NCBI GenBank assembly: GCA_965228125.1
Contig: OZ245791.1
Span: 744,001 to 808,000 of the forward strand
DNA from: GWF2-38-69 sp965228125
GTDB taxonomy: Bacteria; Verrucomicrobiota; Lentisphaeria; Victivallales; GWF2-38-69
Reading direction: 5' to 3'
DNA: 64,000 nucleotides
In this document: positions 63,208-64,000 of the stretch, in pieces
How positions within the stretch are numbered: position 1 is the first letter of the stretch
Layout of the letters: each line of letters starts with the position of its first letter
Position numbers and translations under genes: made by a program
The notes under the pieces: model-generated
Told to the model about the DNA's origin: nothing
Database searches by the model: none
Seen by the model: only the letters and a program-made list of their open reading frames with translations

Positions 63208-64000
63208 TCACCCTTTAGTTACAGTCAAAATCCCTCTATAAAAACAGTCAATAGCTTTCTTAAACCTATCTCCTGTTACTGCACCAAAACCAAGCCTCAG
63301 GTAACAACCTCTTAACGAACCGAACGCATTACCCGGAATAACAGCTACCCCATACCGCTCGATAAGTTTTTTGGCAAGTTCTAGCGATGCCATATCACAA
63401 TTGACTTTTATATAAAAATAAATAGCCCCTTCAGGCTCCGCAAACTCTACGGCATTCCCAAGAGAAGAAAGGCAGGATAATGCGTACTTTCTATTCTCGT
63501 CTAAAATATTCAGAAATCGCCCGCAATATGAACTTCCCGTTTCCAATGCAAACAATGCAGCATACTGCGACAACGCACATGGACATATCGCATCAGTATC
63601 CTGTATTTTCTTAAAAGAGTTAACAAGATTTTCAGGTATGACTACATACCCTACCCTCCATCCCGCCATACCATAGGATTTAGACATCGAAAATAAAGAT
63701 ATAGTGTTTTCTTCTGAACCTCTTATAGAAGCAGGTGAAAAATGTTTACGGTCATTATAGACAAAATACTCATATGCTTCATCTGAAATGTGATATATTT
63801 CTCTTTCTTTGCAAAGGCCATTAATTTCTCTCAAAAATTTTTCACTGTAAACACGGCCAGTGGGATTGTTTGGAGAAATAGTAACCACTGCTTTTGTTTT
63901 GCAAGTGATCTCTGCCTTGATCCTGTTGTAAATCTCCCCTTCTGAGAAAAATGAATCTACTGACACAGGAACGCAGTTGAACATCCTTATCGCCATTTCA
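63208..64000 (-). CDS. Class I/II aminotransferase, N-terminus outside window
   Basis: The frame runs off the right edge; the visible part is about 262 residues of a fold type I PLP enzyme of some 390. SPNNPTGRVYS, the Asp/Tyr of HISDEAYEYFVY, the PLP Lys in SMSKSYGMAGWRVGY and the Arg in CYLRLGFG near the C-terminus are present. Aspartate, aromatic or similar substrate cannot be decided. It lies 39 bases before the Sel1 gene on the same strand. Confidence 0.9.
   Translation of the reverse strand, partial: EMAIRMFNCVPVSVDSFFSEGEIYNRIKAEITCKTKAVVTISPNNPTGRVYSEKFLREINGLCKEREIYHISDEAYEYFVYNDRKHFSPASIRGSEENTISLFSMSKSYGMAGWRVGYVVIPENLVNSFKKIQDTDAICPCALSQYAALFALETGSSYCGRFLNILDENRKYALSCLSSLGNAVEFAEPEGAIYFYIKVNCDMASLELAKKLIERYGVAVIPGNAFGSLRGCYLRLGFGAVTGDRFKKAIDCFYRGILTVTKG

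Overview
The window is ordinary chromosomal DNA of low to moderate GC from a diderm (Gram-negative-type) bacterium. Evidence for an outer envelope: two LpxL/HtrB-type acyltransferases, several lipobox lipoproteins, a BamE/SmpA-like lipoprotein, LysM proteins, MraY, and a long YidC with a large periplasmic domain. Other traits are common in Gram-positive and deep-branching phyla: a phoH-pgpH-ybeY cluster, a CBS-containing family II pyrophosphatase, and the order rpmH-rnpA-yidD-yidC-jag. I cannot name the phylum from sequence alone; a PVC-type or similar uncultured diderm lineage is a guess. UGA acts as a stop codon here.

Layout. 1-1.8 kb: end of an unrecognised beta-rich protein. 1.9-5.4 kb: fatty-acid synthesis (fabD, fabG, acpP, fabF) with two good sigma70-type promoters. 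5.4-11 kb: LysM lipoprotein, phoH-pgpH-ybeY, LysM coiled-coil protein, LolA-like protein. 11-17.7 kb (minus): tandem LpxL-like acyltransferases, amidase, M18 aminopeptidase, glycogen phosphorylase. 18-20.9 kb: tRNA-Ser, then a nested transposon. 21-23.8 kb (minus): SerA-like dehydrogenase and a secreted GH15 glucoamylase that looks fungal in type. 24-33 kb (minus): one long translation gene train, rpsP-khpA-trmD-rplS-rnhB-thrS-infC-rpmI-rplT-pheS-pheT. 33-41.6 kb: lipoprotein, hpt, mraY, a small membrane gene pair, rpmH-rnpA-yidD-yidC-jag, tRNA-Pro, an amino-acid permease. 41.6-51 kb: valS, rpmB, tRNA-Lys, gmk operon, STAS protein, dut, fumC, glnA. 51-64 kb: pyrophosphatase, GNAT, two paralogous lipoproteins, proB, rpsO-pnp, DppD-like ATPase, galK, rarD, frr, Sel1 protein, partial aminotransferase.

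The most interesting object is at 18.1-20.9 kb. An ISL3-family element (18143-20888) is flanked by a perfect 8-bp target duplication, AAAAAAGC. Its left terminal inverted repeat has been split by an IS110-family element (about 18158-19610). The IS110 5' non-coding end folds into a three-hairpin RNA of bridge-RNA type (complement of about 19300-19482). By eye, its two target guides pair with the two halves of the split ISL3 repeat, and its donor guides pair with the IS110's own ends. It therefore looks like a bridge RNA programmed to insert into the ends of another transposon family, with the product of that insertion preserved here. The ISL3 transposase also carries one in-frame TGA that removes its catalytic Glu.
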